This document shows, one piece after another, positions 55,004 through 63,547 of a stretch of 64,000 nt of DNA. The notes under the pieces are model-generated. The model saw only the letters and a list, made by a program, of their open reading frames with translations, was not told the origin of the DNA and made no database searches. This stretch comes from Bacillota bacterium (GTDB lineage Bacteria; Bacillota; Bacilli; Bacillales; Cytobacillaceae), in the NCBI GenBank assembly GCA_030705955.1, contig JAUZPL010000016.1:1-64000 (forward strand). The letters run 5' to 3'. Positions within the stretch are counted from its first letter, which is position 1. The number at the start of each line of letters is the position of its first letter. The position numbers and the translations under genes were made by a program.

Positions 55004-56017
55004 CTATAAAAGGCTCCTCACCGTTTCTCTTTCAACAATACAATGATTCATGATACGACTCTGAGTTTGCGTCACTTCACCCGTTTCCTTCATTTCAAAA
55101 AGCATCGTTGCTGCCACTATTCCCATATCATATAGCGGTTGAGCAACAGTTGTCAGCGAAGGGATCAGCATTTCAGCTAATTTTGTATTGTCGTAACCAA
55201 TAATGGAGAGTTGGTCAGGGATTTTTATTCCTTTTCTATAAGCAACTGACATCGCACCAGCTGCTAATTCATCACTACTTGCAAATATCGCTGTAACATC
55301 CAGTTTTTTTTGAAGTATTTCTTCCATCGCTTCCATTCCAGCTGTATGAGTAAAAGTCCGACAATCAATAATGAAATCATCATTAACTGGGAGACCATGA
55401 GAATGATGAGCTGCTCGATAGCCTTCAATTCTCGGCAAACCTGCAATGGGATCACTGGTATTACCCGCAATCATGGCAATCTTTGTATGGCCTTTTTTTA
55501 TTAGGTAGTCTGTTGCACTAAAAGCAGCATGGCGATCATCCACTTTGGCATAGGGAATCGGAAACTGAAAAGAAATTGAAGATACTAATACAACTGGAAC
55601 ATTCATATCAGTTAGAATCTTGTAGTACTCTTCACGAATGAACTCACTGACGATGATGATCCCATCAACCCGCTTTTCTGAAAGGACTTGTAAATAATTG
55701 ATTGTCCTTTCCCCATCATCAGCTGTATTACAAACAATAACACTATATCCCAAATCGTTTGCGTGTTTCTCAATGCCACTTAGTATTTCGTAAGAAAACA
55801 TATTTGAAACAGTAGGGATTAAAACACCAATTGTTTGCGTATTTTTATTAATAAGTCCCCGTGCTAGTGCATTTGGTTGATACCCCAGTTCTTCAATTGC
55901 TCTTAATACCTTAATTTTTGTTTTTTCAGAAAACCCTGTTTTGTTATTTAAAATTCTTGAAACAGTCGCAATCGAGACATTTGCCTTTCTTGCGACATCT
56001 TTAATTGTAGAGTTCAT
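55004..56017 (-). CDS. LacI family repressor of the alpha-glucoside operon
   Basis: A 337-residue LacI/GalR regulator with helix-turn-helix MNSTIKDVARKANVSIATVS, hinge YQPNALARGLINKNTQTIG and a sugar-binding core (VDDRHAAFSATDYLIKKGH). It lies directly upstream of malL on the same strand and is flanked by operator-type palindromes on both sides, so autoregulation and control of the operon are likely. Inducer unknown; probably an alpha-glucoside. Confidence 0.92.
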   Translation of the reverse strand: MNSTIKDVARKANVSIATVSRILNNKTGFSEKTKIKVLRAIEELGYQPNALARGLINKNTQTIGVLIPTVSNMFSYEILSGIEKHANDLGYSVIVCNTADDGERTINYLQVLSEKRVDGIIIVSEFIREEYYKILTDMNVPVVLVSSISFQFPIPYAKVDDRHAAFSATDYLIKKGHTKIAMIAGNTSDPIAGLPRIEGYRAAHHSHGLPVNDDFIIDCRTFTHTAGMEAMEEILQKKLDVTAIFASSDELAAGAMSVAYRKGIKIPDQLSIIGYDNTKLAEMLIPSLTTVAQPLYDMGIVAATMLFEMKETGEVTQTQSRIMNHCIVERETVRSLL

Positions 56018-56032
56018 ACTATCTTCCGCCTT

Positions 56033-56065
56033 AACGTAAACGTTTACTCTAATGTTTACGCTTTC
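56033..56065 (-). promoter_or_regulatory. LacI operator upstream of lacI
   Basis: AACGTAAACGTTTACTCT (56033-56050) matches the palindrome before malL at 15 of 18 positions and is followed by a second half-site TAATGTTTACGCT. Confidence 0.65.
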
Positions 56066-56153
56066 ATTTTACTTTATATTAAATTTTACGTCAATATACT
56101 TTTACAAATATTTATAATATAAGAGTTAATTGGTGAAAGATCAGTTTAATTTT

Positions 56154-56170
56154 AGGTAAACGTTTTACCT
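56154..56170 (-). promoter_or_regulatory. Distal LacI operator-like site
   Basis: AGGTAAACGTTTTACCT is a near-palindrome sharing the GTAAACGTTTTAC core, about 120 bases upstream of the proximal site. Confidence 0.5.
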
Positions 56171-56173
56171 TGT

Positions 56174-56398
56174 TTATCTTTCAAAGTTTGCAAGTGGTTT
56201 TTTTCTACTAACTTCTATGTACAAGAGATCCTGACTAAGCGTAGAATACGCTCTAATGTACTGTCCTTTTTTCAACTCCATACGATTAATGACAAGACCA
56301 TGTTGTGGTGAGATTCCACCTTTTTTCATTTTGTCTATGCTAATGAATGTCACTGGCCTTTGAATTTCCCCTTGAATTTTGCAAATTTGTAGATATCC
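56174..56398 (-). pseudogene. C-terminal remnant of an unknown gene
   Basis: The complement is open between stops at 56401 and 56174 and reads as a sensible protein end (VTFISIDKMKKGGISPQHG, then GQYIRAYSTLSQDLLYIEV, ending NFER). No start or ribosome binding site precedes it. I do not recognise the family. Confidence 0.4.
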
Positions 56399-56796
56399 TT
56401 AGATAATTTGTAGATATATTTTAAAACCCCATTCAAATGCGTAGACCAACGTCCATGTAATAGTAAAAAGTTAGAAATTTAATAGAAATCACTTAAGAAA
56501 TCTAAGGAAGAAGCTACAGCATATCAGTTTTCGATATTGGCTAGAATAGGTTGGTAGATTGTCGCAAAACTATAAACAGAACGAAACATGGTGAGTGGGC
56601 TTCATTTTTATTTTCATAAACAACGAATGCTTAGTTATTATCTATTCGGAAAACCTCATTTACTTATGATACGGTTCACCGTACCTTATCTAAATGAGGT
56701 TTCATAGAAGAAATATGGAACACAATTAATTGCTAAAGATATTCAAGGTGACCAGAAAAAACAAATCCTAAATTTGCACAATTTATACTCCAGTTT
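56399..56796. other. Intergenic region with a large palindrome
   Basis: Apart from the palindromic repeat at 56651-56702 I see only AT-rich sequence and no gene. Confidence 0.35.
56651..56702. repeat. REP-like palindrome carrying the TTATGATACGGTTCAC element
   Basis: AAACCTCATTTA (56651-56662) pairs with TAAATGAGGTTT (56691-56702), enclosing an inner hairpin ACGGT-TC-ACCGT (56671-56682). The left half, CATTTACTTATGATACGG and following TTCAC, is the element repeated at 42483 and 42529. Confidence 0.6.
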
Positions 56797-57777
56797 TTAT
56801 TTTATCTTGGCCACAATTTTACCCTTTACATGGCGCTCGGAGAGACGGGTTAATGCTTCAGGTACTTCATTTAGTGCAATGACTTCTTTTAACATGGAAG
56901 AGAGTTTCCCCTGTGCCATTAGAGCTAGCATTTCATCTCCCAATACAGCCAAATCTTTTTCTGCCTTTAAATCTCCAGACTGGTGTGCTGCTCCAAGAGC
57001 AATTTCATGATAAGATACTGATTTTGTAAAAGGCTTTATTTTTGTAAAATCAGGTGCACCAGAAATAAATACGATGTGCCCCATAAATGCAAGCATATCT
57101 AATGAATCTGTTGCACTTTGTCTACTCACTGCATCGACCACTGCATCTACACCACGGCCATTGGTAATCTCCATAACCTTTTCCATAACGTCTTCTTCAC
57201 GGTAATCAATGACATAATCAGCACCAAGCGATTTTACATAATCATGATTATGAGCTGAGGCTGTAGAAATGACCCTTTTCCCAGCCAGTTTTGCCAGCTG
57301 AACGCCGAACCCTCCTACACCGCCAGCACCCCCGTGTATTAAAATCGTTTCCACTTGTTCAAACGGCAGTTTCCGGTATAAGGACTGGTAAGCGGTATAT
57401 CCTGCTGTAGGAATAGCGGCAGCATCTTCAAACGAAATATTTTCTGGAATACGAGAAACGGAATGTGCAGTGGCTACCGTATATTCGGCAAATCCGCCTT
57501 GTTTAGTGAGGTCCCCGTGATATACCACTCTGTCTCCTTTTTTCCATTGGGTTACGCTTTCACCCGTTTCTGCCACAACGCCTGCTACGTCCAAACCGAG
57601 AATATGAGGATAGGACCAATTCGGATTGCCACCAGTTGCGGTTTTATAATCCACAGGATTTAATCCTACAGCATGAACCTCAACTAATATCTCAGCTTTT
57701 CTAGGATTAGGTGTATGAATTTCTTCTACCTTCATTTCTTTCCATTGACCTTTATCATGCAATAGCAATGCTTTCAT
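56797..57777 (-). CDS. Zinc-type MDR quinone oxidoreductase
   Basis: A 326-residue medium-chain dehydrogenase/reductase. It has the GroES-like domain (VHAVGLNPVDYKTATGG; LGLDVAGVVAETG), NADPH Rossmann motif GGAGGVGGFGVQLAK, and no zinc-ligand cysteines, so it is of the zeta-crystallin/quinone oxidoreductase type. I start at ATG 57777 (AGGAGATGATATGG upstream). It is the last gene of the AKR-TetR-QOR operon, separated from TetR by a hairpin. Confidence 0.9.
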   Translation of the reverse strand: MKALLLHDKGQWKEMKVEEIHTPNPRKAEILVEVHAVGLNPVDYKTATGGNPNWSYPHILGLDVAGVVAETGESVTQWKKGDRVVYHGDLTKQGGFAEYTVATAHSVSRIPENISFEDAAAIPTAGYTAYQSLYRKLPFEQVETILIHGGAGGVGGFGVQLAKLAGKRVISTASAHNHDYVKSLGADYVIDYREEDVMEKVMEITNGRGVDAVVDAVSRQSATDSLDMLAFMGHIVFISGAPDFTKIKPFTKSVSYHEIALGAAHQSGDLKAEKDLAVLGDEMLALMAQGKLSSMLKEVIALNEVPEALTRLSERHVKGKIVAKIK

Positions 57778-57817
57778 CCATATCATCTCCTGTGAGTTAG
57801 CGTTTGTTTTACGCATC

Positions 57818-57850
57818 AAAGCCGGTCTTCTTGTTTGGAAGGTCGGCTTT
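57818..57850 (-). terminator. Hairpin between TetR and quinone oxidoreductase genes
   Basis: AAAGCCGGTCTTC pairs imperfectly with GAAGGTCGGCTTT. It could act as a partial terminator or processing signal. Confidence 0.5.
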
Positions 57851-57858
57851 AATATTAT

Positions 57859-58440
57859 TTATTTTACAATTCCAGAAAGTATCAAATTCCAAACAATATC
57901 AAATTCATGATCAATGGTGGGTGATGCCCATTCTTTTGCGTGGGCAGGATGATGAAATCGAGCAGTTGCCATAAAAATACCACTAGCAATGAGCGATGCA
58001 TCTGCCGATTTAAATTCTTGATTAGCCATTCCCTCTTCAATAATCGGGATGATTTGACTGATTAATTCACCGATATGAGCATTTACCACATCTACTGATT
58101 CTTCAACAAGTGTTGTATACATTGTAAATAACTCAGGGTCTTCCTGAACCAAGGTATGTTTAATATGAATCAAGGTCTTTAACCATAAACATAAACGCTC
58201 AGAAGCTGAACATTCCTGTTTAAAAACGGCCTCTAATGGTAATGAGATACTATGCAGCCACTTCTCAGCTACAGCTTCACGTAAAGATGCTTTGCTAGGA
58301 AAATGGCGATAAATTGTCCCATGACTAACATTTAGGGCCCTTGCCACATCGACAACACTCGTTTTCTCTGGTCCAAATCTGCGAAGCACCTGCTCCGCCG
58401 TATCTAAAATGGTTTCTTTCGTTAAAGCATGATCCGCCAT
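57859..58440 (-). CDS. TetR family regulator
   Basis: A 193-residue TetR protein with helix-turn-helix KTSVVDVARALNVSHGTIYRHFPSKASLREAV (in part; about 25-55) and a YbjK/TetR_C-like ligand domain. It begins three bases after the aldo-keto reductase stop, so both are translationally coupled. It probably represses its own operon. A degraded partial copy lies at 61998-62092. Confidence 0.9.
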   Translation of the reverse strand: MADHALTKETILDTAEQVLRRFGPEKTSVVDVARALNVSHGTIYRHFPSKASLREAVAEKWLHSISLPLEAVFKQECSASERLCLWLKTLIHIKHTLVQEDPELFTMYTTLVEESVDVVNAHIGELISQIIPIIEEGMANQEFKSADASLIASGIFMATARFHHPAHAKEWASPTIDHEFDIVWNLILSGIVK

Positions 58441-58443
58441 CTA

Positions 58444-59433
58444 TTACTCTACTCCCAGTGTAGCCATTTGTTCAGCAGCATACCGTGTCCCAGCAACAGC
58501 TTCAGCAGGTACAGCCGCTTCCATTCTTTCAATATCTGACTGGCTAAGTTGAAGACCCAAGGCGCTTAATGCATCCTGTAGTTGTGAAAGTTTGCGAGCC
58601 CCAATTAACGGGATGACGTCCTCGCCTCGTGAAAGAACCCACGCAATCGCAAGTTGTGCCACGTTTGTTTGTTTTTCCTCAGCGATTCCTCGTAAAGCCT
58701 CTACAAGAGCTAAGTTCTTATCTAGATTTTCACCCATAAAGCGAGGGGAGAAAGAACGGAAATCAGGCGCTCCTTGACGATCCTTGGACCATTTTCCACT
58801 TAACAACCCACGTGAAAGTACACCATATGCTGAAAGACTGATTCCAAGTTCACGTAAAGTCGGTAAGATTTCTTTTTCAATACCTCGACTAAAGAGTGAA
58901 TATTCTATTTGCAGCCAGCTGATTGGGTGAACAGCATGTGCACGACGGATGGTGTTTGCATTCGCCTCAGAAAGCCCAATGTGCTTAACGTAACCAGCCT
59001 TCACCATATCAGCAATTGCTCCTACTGTTTCCTCAATTGGCACATTTGGATCGACACGTGCAGGTTGATATAGATCAATATAATCGACACCTAACCTTTG
59101 CAATGTGTAGGATAAGAAATTTTTCACCGCTTGAGGGCGATTATCTACACCAACCCATCCACCGTCTGGAGATCTCATCGCACCGAATTTAACAGCAATA
59201 AAGGCATTATCGCGTTTTGATCCTTTTAGGGCTTCATTTAAAAGAAGTTCGTTGTGGCCGACACCATAAAAATCTCCGGTATCGAACAAAGAAATACCTG
59301 CTTCAAGTGCGGCATGAATAGTAGCGATACTTTCTTTCCGATCTACTGCACCATAAAGATCAGACATCCCCATGCAGCCAAGTCCTAAAGCTGACACTGA
59401 TGGGCCGTTTTGGCCAAGTTTTCTATATAACAT
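58444..59433 (-). CDS. Aldo/keto reductase
   Basis: A 329-residue AKR of the AKR13/YakC-like type: FDTGDFYGVGHNE carries the catalytic Asp and Tyr, with K in FIAVKFG and a Glu/Arg-rich site at QPARVDPNVP in place of the usual catalytic His-containing H-x-D/P motif. It reduces carbonyl compounds with NADPH. First gene of a three-gene operon with TetR and quinone oxidoreductase. Confidence 0.9.
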   Translation of the reverse strand: MLYRKLGQNGPSVSALGLGCMGMSDLYGAVDRKESIATIHAALEAGISLFDTGDFYGVGHNELLLNEALKGSKRDNAFIAVKFGAMRSPDGGWVGVDNRPQAVKNFLSYTLQRLGVDYIDLYQPARVDPNVPIEETVGAIADMVKAGYVKHIGLSEANANTIRRAHAVHPISWLQIEYSLFSRGIEKEILPTLRELGISLSAYGVLSRGLLSGKWSKDRQGAPDFRSFSPRFMGENLDKNLALVEALRGIAEEKQTNVAQLAIAWVLSRGEDVIPLIGARKLSQLQDALSALGLQLSQSDIERMEAAVPAEAVAGTRYAAEQMATLGVE

Positions 59434-59651
59434 AATTTCATTACCTCCATATTAAGATGGTTTTCATTATATCAACAAGTGCAACAATAATCAAATGACA
59501 GATTTCGTTTTTTGTCATTAATTAATCTTGAACAATTACCCTATTTGATTAAAATTAAAAATTCTAAGCCATTAATTACAACATAAAAGGATATATGATT
59601 TGAAGTTGCATCATAACTCTTAGGAAAAAAAGATAGTAAGTCTCCACATCT

Positions 59652-60548
59652 TTAACATCGAATATTTTCATCAGAACCCTTTTGTTTCAGTTCTTTGATA
59701 ATTCGTTGTAGAATAGGATTTCCTTTATTATCAACTTTATAGGCAACATATATCGTATTTTCTACAAAAAGATCTGGGAAAATCACTTTTGTTTTTTGTA
59801 ATCTTATTGATTCTTCAATTAAATACGTTGGCAAGATACTAATTCCCATGTCATTCTCAATAGCTTCTAAAATAGCTATTAAATTTGGAATAATATGTCT
59901 GGGCTGGATCTCAGGACGTTTGCCAAAACGTTCTCGCCAGTACCTCCGTATTATTGGCAGCTCTAACCCATAGCTTAGCCATTTTTGTCGGCTTAACCAT
60001 TCTTCAATTTCCTTCATTCCTTCTGCTTCTGAAGAATAATTGAAAGGAACTACGATTACAAATTTCTCATCCTCAATTTTAGTGTATTCTATACCTGGGA
60101 GTTGAGGTTTCTGTGTCGCAATGATGAGATCCACCTTCTCTTTCTGAAGCTCAGCTAATAAAGTATTTGCAACACCAAATTGAACCAAAAATTGAATATC
60201 TAACTGCTTAATCTTCTGTAGAGCACCCTTTGTAAAATATTCAACTGGAGAGCCTAAACGAACAATAGGGTCTATTGATCCTGAAGAAGAAGCATGGCTA
60301 ATTTCCAGCGTCATTCTCTCTAAGTTTTCCATGAGCGGAACAATTTTTGAATAAAGTTCTTTCCCTTTATTAGTCGGAATCATCTTACGTGGTGCACGTA
60401 TAAATAATGGTTCTCCTACTTCCGCTTCTAAAGCAGCTAAATGTTGACTCATAGCCGGTTGTGTTAAAATGCGTTCTTTCGCAGCTGCAGAAACCGAACG
60501 ATGCTTGTATATACTAATAAAGCTGCGATACCATTCAAAATCAATCAC
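59652..60548 (-). CDS. LysR family transcriptional regulator
   Basis: A 298-residue LysR protein: helix-turn-helix SVSAAAKERILTQPAMSQHLAALEAEVG (about 18-45, in part) and C-terminal effector domain. It lies between the AKR operon and the ABM/DJ-1 genes, all minus strand. Target unknown; LysR regulators of this type often control adjacent quinone or NAD(P)H oxidoreductases. Confidence 0.9.
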   Translation of the reverse strand: MIDFEWYRSFISIYKHRSVSAAAKERILTQPAMSQHLAALEAEVGEPLFIRAPRKMIPTNKGKELYSKIVPLMENLERMTLEISHASSSGSIDPIVRLGSPVEYFTKGALQKIKQLDIQFLVQFGVANTLLAELQKEKVDLIIATQKPQLPGIEYTKIEDEKFVIVVPFNYSSEAEGMKEIEEWLSRQKWLSYGLELPIIRRYWRERFGKRPEIQPRHIIPNLIAILEAIENDMGISILPTYLIEESIRLQKTKVIFPDLFVENTIYVAYKVDNKGNPILQRIIKELKQKGSDENIRC

Positions 60549-60729
60549 CCGAAGTTATCCATTCCTTTCTAGTGAAAATAACAATAAGGACATAAATTAT
60601 AAGTAAAAATATGTAAGAAAAGTAATTGTTATTAAGTTTTAAAAACTAATTGCCCTTATAAATGCTTCACCTTACTTTTTGAATCATAAATGAAACATCG
60701 CTCATTTATTGAACGGTGCTCAATTTACT

Positions 60730-61023
60730 TTATTGGACGGTCTTTTGTAAGCGATAGACTTCACGTGTATCAAGAAGAGTTGAGACATTTTGTCGATATT
60801 CCTGATAATGATCCGTTTCAGTATGGAACTTAAGTGATTCTTCGTCTTTCCATGTTTCATAAAACACGAATACACCCCTATCTTCCAACGATTCATGTAA
60901 CGTATATTCAATACATCCTTTTTCGGCGCGTGAAGGTTGGATCACTTTTACTAATTCTTCCCGAAGCAACTGTTCTTTTCCCGGTTTTGCTTTTAAAATC
61001 GCATTAATTGTAATAGAAGCCAT
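60730..61023 (-). CDS. ABM-domain (quinol monooxygenase-type) protein
   Basis: A 97-residue dimeric alpha/beta ferredoxin-like protein of the antibiotic biosynthesis monooxygenase (YgiN-like) family: ITINAILKAKPGKEQLLREEL, GCIEYTLHESLEDRGVFVFYETWKD (in part) and FHTETDHYQEYRQ. YgiN-type members oxidise quinols without cofactor. ATG 61023 follows AGGTGG. A decayed 3' copy with the same flank lies at 43963-44172. Confidence 0.88.
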   Translation of the reverse strand: MASITINAILKAKPGKEQLLREELVKVIQPSRAEKGCIEYTLHESLEDRGVFVFYETWKDEESLKFHTETDHYQEYRQNVSTLLDTREVYRLQKTVQ

Positions 61024-61064
61024 GACGTTCCACCTTTCATACAGTAATATTGCTTTAATGAAGA

Positions 61065-61105
61065 AATCCTGTAAACAGTTACCTTTCCAACGTGTTTACA
61101 GGATT
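61065..61105 (-). terminator. Terminator after the DJ-1 gene
   Basis: AATCCTGTAAACA pairs perfectly with TGTTTACAGGATT around 15 bases, separating the DJ-1 gene from the ABM gene on the minus strand. Confidence 0.75.
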
Positions 61106-61127
61106 CTTTACATTAGTACTACATATA

Positions 61128-61790
61128 TTAACCTAATTGTTTAATTACTTCTTTTGCAACACTAATTGTTGATTGCGGGTTTTGACCTGTTATTAAATGA
61201 CCATCTACTTGAAGATGATTACTCCAGTTTGATTTTGCAACAAAGTTTGCTCCAAGTTCAAGTAAACGTGTTTCTAATAAGAATGGCATAAAGCGATCTA
61301 AAGTTGTTTCTCTTTCTTCTTCATCTGTAAATGCGGTTACGGTTTTACCCGCTACTAATGGTGTGCCATTAGATAACGTCACACCAACTAAGCCAGCTGG
61401 ACCATGGCATACAGCTGCTACTACTTTGTTTGCTTCATACAATTCACGGATGATAGCATGAAGCTTCTCATTATCTGGTAAATCAAACATTGTACCATGT
61501 CCACCAGGCAAGAAAATGGCATCAAATTTTGAAGCATCACTAATTTCATCAAGCTTCAGTGTATTTTCTAAATATTTTGCTGTATCTAAAATTTCTTGTG
61601 GTGTATCTCCTTGTAAACTTCTTTCATCTACGGGTGATTTTCCACCAAGTGGACTTGCAACTGTAATGTCAAATCCTAACTTGTCAAATTCAACATATGC
61701 TTCGCCAAACTCAGAAAGCCAGATTCCCGTTTTATGTTCCTCGTTCATTTTGTCAGCCGTTGTTACGACCATTAATATATGTTTTTTCAT
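61128..61790 (-). CDS. DJ-1/PfpI family protein (type 1 glutamine amidotransferase-like)
   Basis: A 220-residue DJ-1/Hsp31-like protein. The nucleophile elbow is AAVCHGPAGLV, with PGGHGTMFDLP forming the oxyanion side. Members of this branch act as glyoxalase III or chaperone/deglycase-type proteins in carbonyl stress. I start at ATG 61790, after GGAGGAAC; the frame to 61817 adds nine residues and overlaps that site. Its neighbours point to electrophile or quinone stress. Confidence 0.9.
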   Translation of the reverse strand: MKKHILMVVTTADKMNEEHKTGIWLSEFGEAYVEFDKLGFDITVASPLGGKSPVDERSLQGDTPQEILDTAKYLENTLKLDEISDASKFDAIFLPGGHGTMFDLPDNEKLHAIIRELYEANKVVAAVCHGPAGLVGVTLSNGTPLVAGKTVTAFTDEEERETTLDRFMPFLLETRLLELGANFVAKSNWSNHLQVDGHLITGQNPQSTISVAKEVIKQLG

Positions 61791-61945
61791 TATTTGTTCC
61801 TCCTTGTAAGTAATCATTAATTTCCTTGAAAATTCATTGTAGTCTTCAATTATATATAATACAAATTAGAAAATAATGCTTTTGTCATAAAAATATTTAT
61901 AGGTTATCCTTTTCAAATATATCTTCATAGCATGCCAATAGAAGC

Positions 61946-61965
61946 CTTCTCCATTTTTGGAGAAG
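61946..61965. terminator. Hairpin of unassigned gene
   Basis: CTTCTCCA-TTTT-TGGAGAAG followed by ACCTTTT on the + strand; no plus-strand gene precedes it. Confidence 0.4.
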
Positions 61966-61997
61966 ACCTTTTATAATCTTGGGTTGAACTTTTGGTA

Positions 61998-62092
61998 TGA
62001 ATTGAATTGACCAATACGCCAATATGGGCATTCACCACATCTTAAAATTTTTCAAAGTGCTTTGTATACATCGTAAATTACTCAACAATCCT
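61998..62092 (-). pseudogene. Fragment of a TetR gene
   Basis: About 95 bases match the ligand-domain part of the TetR gene at 58050-58140 (for example GGGCATTCACCACATCT against GAGCATTTACCACATCT, and GTATACATCGTAAATTAC against GTATACATTGTAAATAAC). Stops and small gaps interrupt the frame. Confidence 0.65.
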
Positions 62093-62101
62093 TACGAAAA
62101 C

Positions 62102-62120
62102 AGCCTTAAAATTAAAGGCT
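62102..62120 (-). terminator. Terminator of flavodoxin_2 paralogue 4
   Basis: AGCCTTTAATTTTAAGGCT on the minus strand, followed by GTTTT; 22 bases past the stop. Confidence 0.6.
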
Positions 62121-62142
62121 CATTTCTGAATAAAGAACGCTA

Positions 62143-62721
62143 TTATAACTTGTTAAGGATTGTTTTTACTTCTTCCAACATAGAATTTCTCATATCATCT
62201 GTAATATATGGAACCGCATAAAAGAATTTATGAGTGATTGATTCAATTCCGCAAAAAGCTAAAGTACCGCTGCCCATAGAAATTTCCATTGATGAAATGA
62301 GGTTATAGGGCTTTAGATTTTCTTCTGGCTGACCCGTGGTTTGAAATATGATTACCTTTTTTCCTTTCAATAATCCTACTGCTCCGTTTTCCGAAACTTG
62401 AAAGGCAAAACCATTTGTAAACACTCGATCAATGTAACCCTTAAGCATTGCTGGCATATTAATCCACCAAGTAGGATAAATAAAAATAAGGTTATCCGCC
62501 CATTCAATTTCATTTTGTTCTGCTTTTATATCTGCTGGAATTTGGTTTTGAAAAAACTGATTAAAATCATCAGCGTTTAATATAGGATTAAAATTCATTT
62601 GATAAAGGTCTCTTACTTGAACCTCATGATTTTTACTTTTTAACTCCTGTTCAACAGTTTCTTTAATAGCAGCGTTAAAACTCTTTGGGTTTGGATGTGT
62701 GTAAATTATTAAAGTTTTCAA
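62143..62721 (-). CDS. NAD(P)H oxidoreductase, NQO1-like flavodoxin_2 fold, paralogue 4
   Basis: A protein of 192 residues closely similar to the one at 46832-47425 (HPNPKSFNAAIKETV; NFNPILNADDFNQFFQNQ; IYPTWWINMPAMLKGYIDRVF; FQTTGQPEENL). I start at TTG 62721, nine bases after AGGAGG; ATG-like codons further up (frame to 62745) overlap the ribosome binding site. A likely quinone reductase and the product of a duplication linking the two redox blocks. Confidence 0.9.
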   Translation of the reverse strand: MKTLIIYTHPNPKSFNAAIKETVEQELKSKNHEVQVRDLYQMNFNPILNADDFNQFFQNQIPADIKAEQNEIEWADNLIFIYPTWWINMPAMLKGYIDRVFTNGFAFQVSENGAVGLLKGKKVIIFQTTGQPEENLKPYNLISSMEISMGSGTLAFCGIESITHKFFYAVPYITDDMRNSMLEEVKTILNKL

Positions 62722-62924
62722 AAAGTAAAACCTCCTGGTAATCAAATTAATAAAAATACTTTATTATATTTCAATTGATACAAACTTTTTATACATATCT
62801 GCTTTTAAAGCACTTTAAATACTTTTTTGAGGTATGTCTTTTGGACAAGCCTTTCAAACTTATTTAGCGATACCATTTTAATTTTAGGTAACGTTAGAGA
62901 TGAAGGAAGAGGCTCTCTTTTTTA

Positions 62925-63374
62925 CCAGACAATTACCTTTCGATCCCTAAAAAATAGTCCTATTCGGCCAACATTTTCAGTCGCCAGCCATACTGCTGTA
63001 TCTGCTCCCTCTGCTGTTGAACGCAGAGCACTTGATCCACCCTATCTGTACGAACCCTGCCCGGACACATGGAGTTGACCAAAATGCCGCTATCTCTTAA
63101 TGCGTCTACCAATTGAATCGTCAAGACGTTCAAAACAATTTTGGAAAGGGAATAAGAAGGATAGTACCCTCCAAATCCTCTATGGCTCCCATTCCACTTG
63201 ACACATTTACAATCCTGCCATCCTTGCTTGCCCCAAGTAATGGAGCCAAAACCTGGGATAACCTTAGTGGGCCATAAACATTGATTTCCATCGTTTTACG
63301 GACCGTGTCTAAAGGAATGTCAAAAGACCAATCCCTCTATTGGCACCTGTTACAATGGTTGTCTTTTGATTCAT
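62925..63374 (-). pseudogene. Decayed short-chain dehydrogenase
   Basis: From ATG 63374 the complement reads MNQKTTIVTGANRGIG, then a deletion, then FDIPLDTVRKTMEINVYGP, GRIVNVSSGMGAIED, and after a frameshift YYPSYSLSKIVLNVLTIQL (active-site Tyr-x3-Lys), VNSMCPGRVRTD, and TAVWLATEN. An SDR of the Gram-positive carbonyl-reductase type, missing about 70-80 residues and shifted at least twice. Confidence 0.75.
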
Positions 63375-63547
63375 TTCATTCTTCCTCTCCAATGGATTGT
63401 TTGTACATACAAATTTACTGGTGCTATTATCCTTAATCAATTTTAAAGTAATTATTTTGATGTTTAGTTCTAGCTTTGTTTTTTATGAAAAAGGCGCCTC
63501 ATATTTACTTTTGGGACGCCCTCCATTATTTATTCAATTCTTGCATG
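63375..63547. other. Short gap between SDR remnant and LrgB-like gene
   Basis: AT-rich; GGCGCC-containing stretch near 63491 pairs weakly with GGGACGCC near 63512 and may be the lrgB terminator. No gene seen. Confidence 0.3.
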
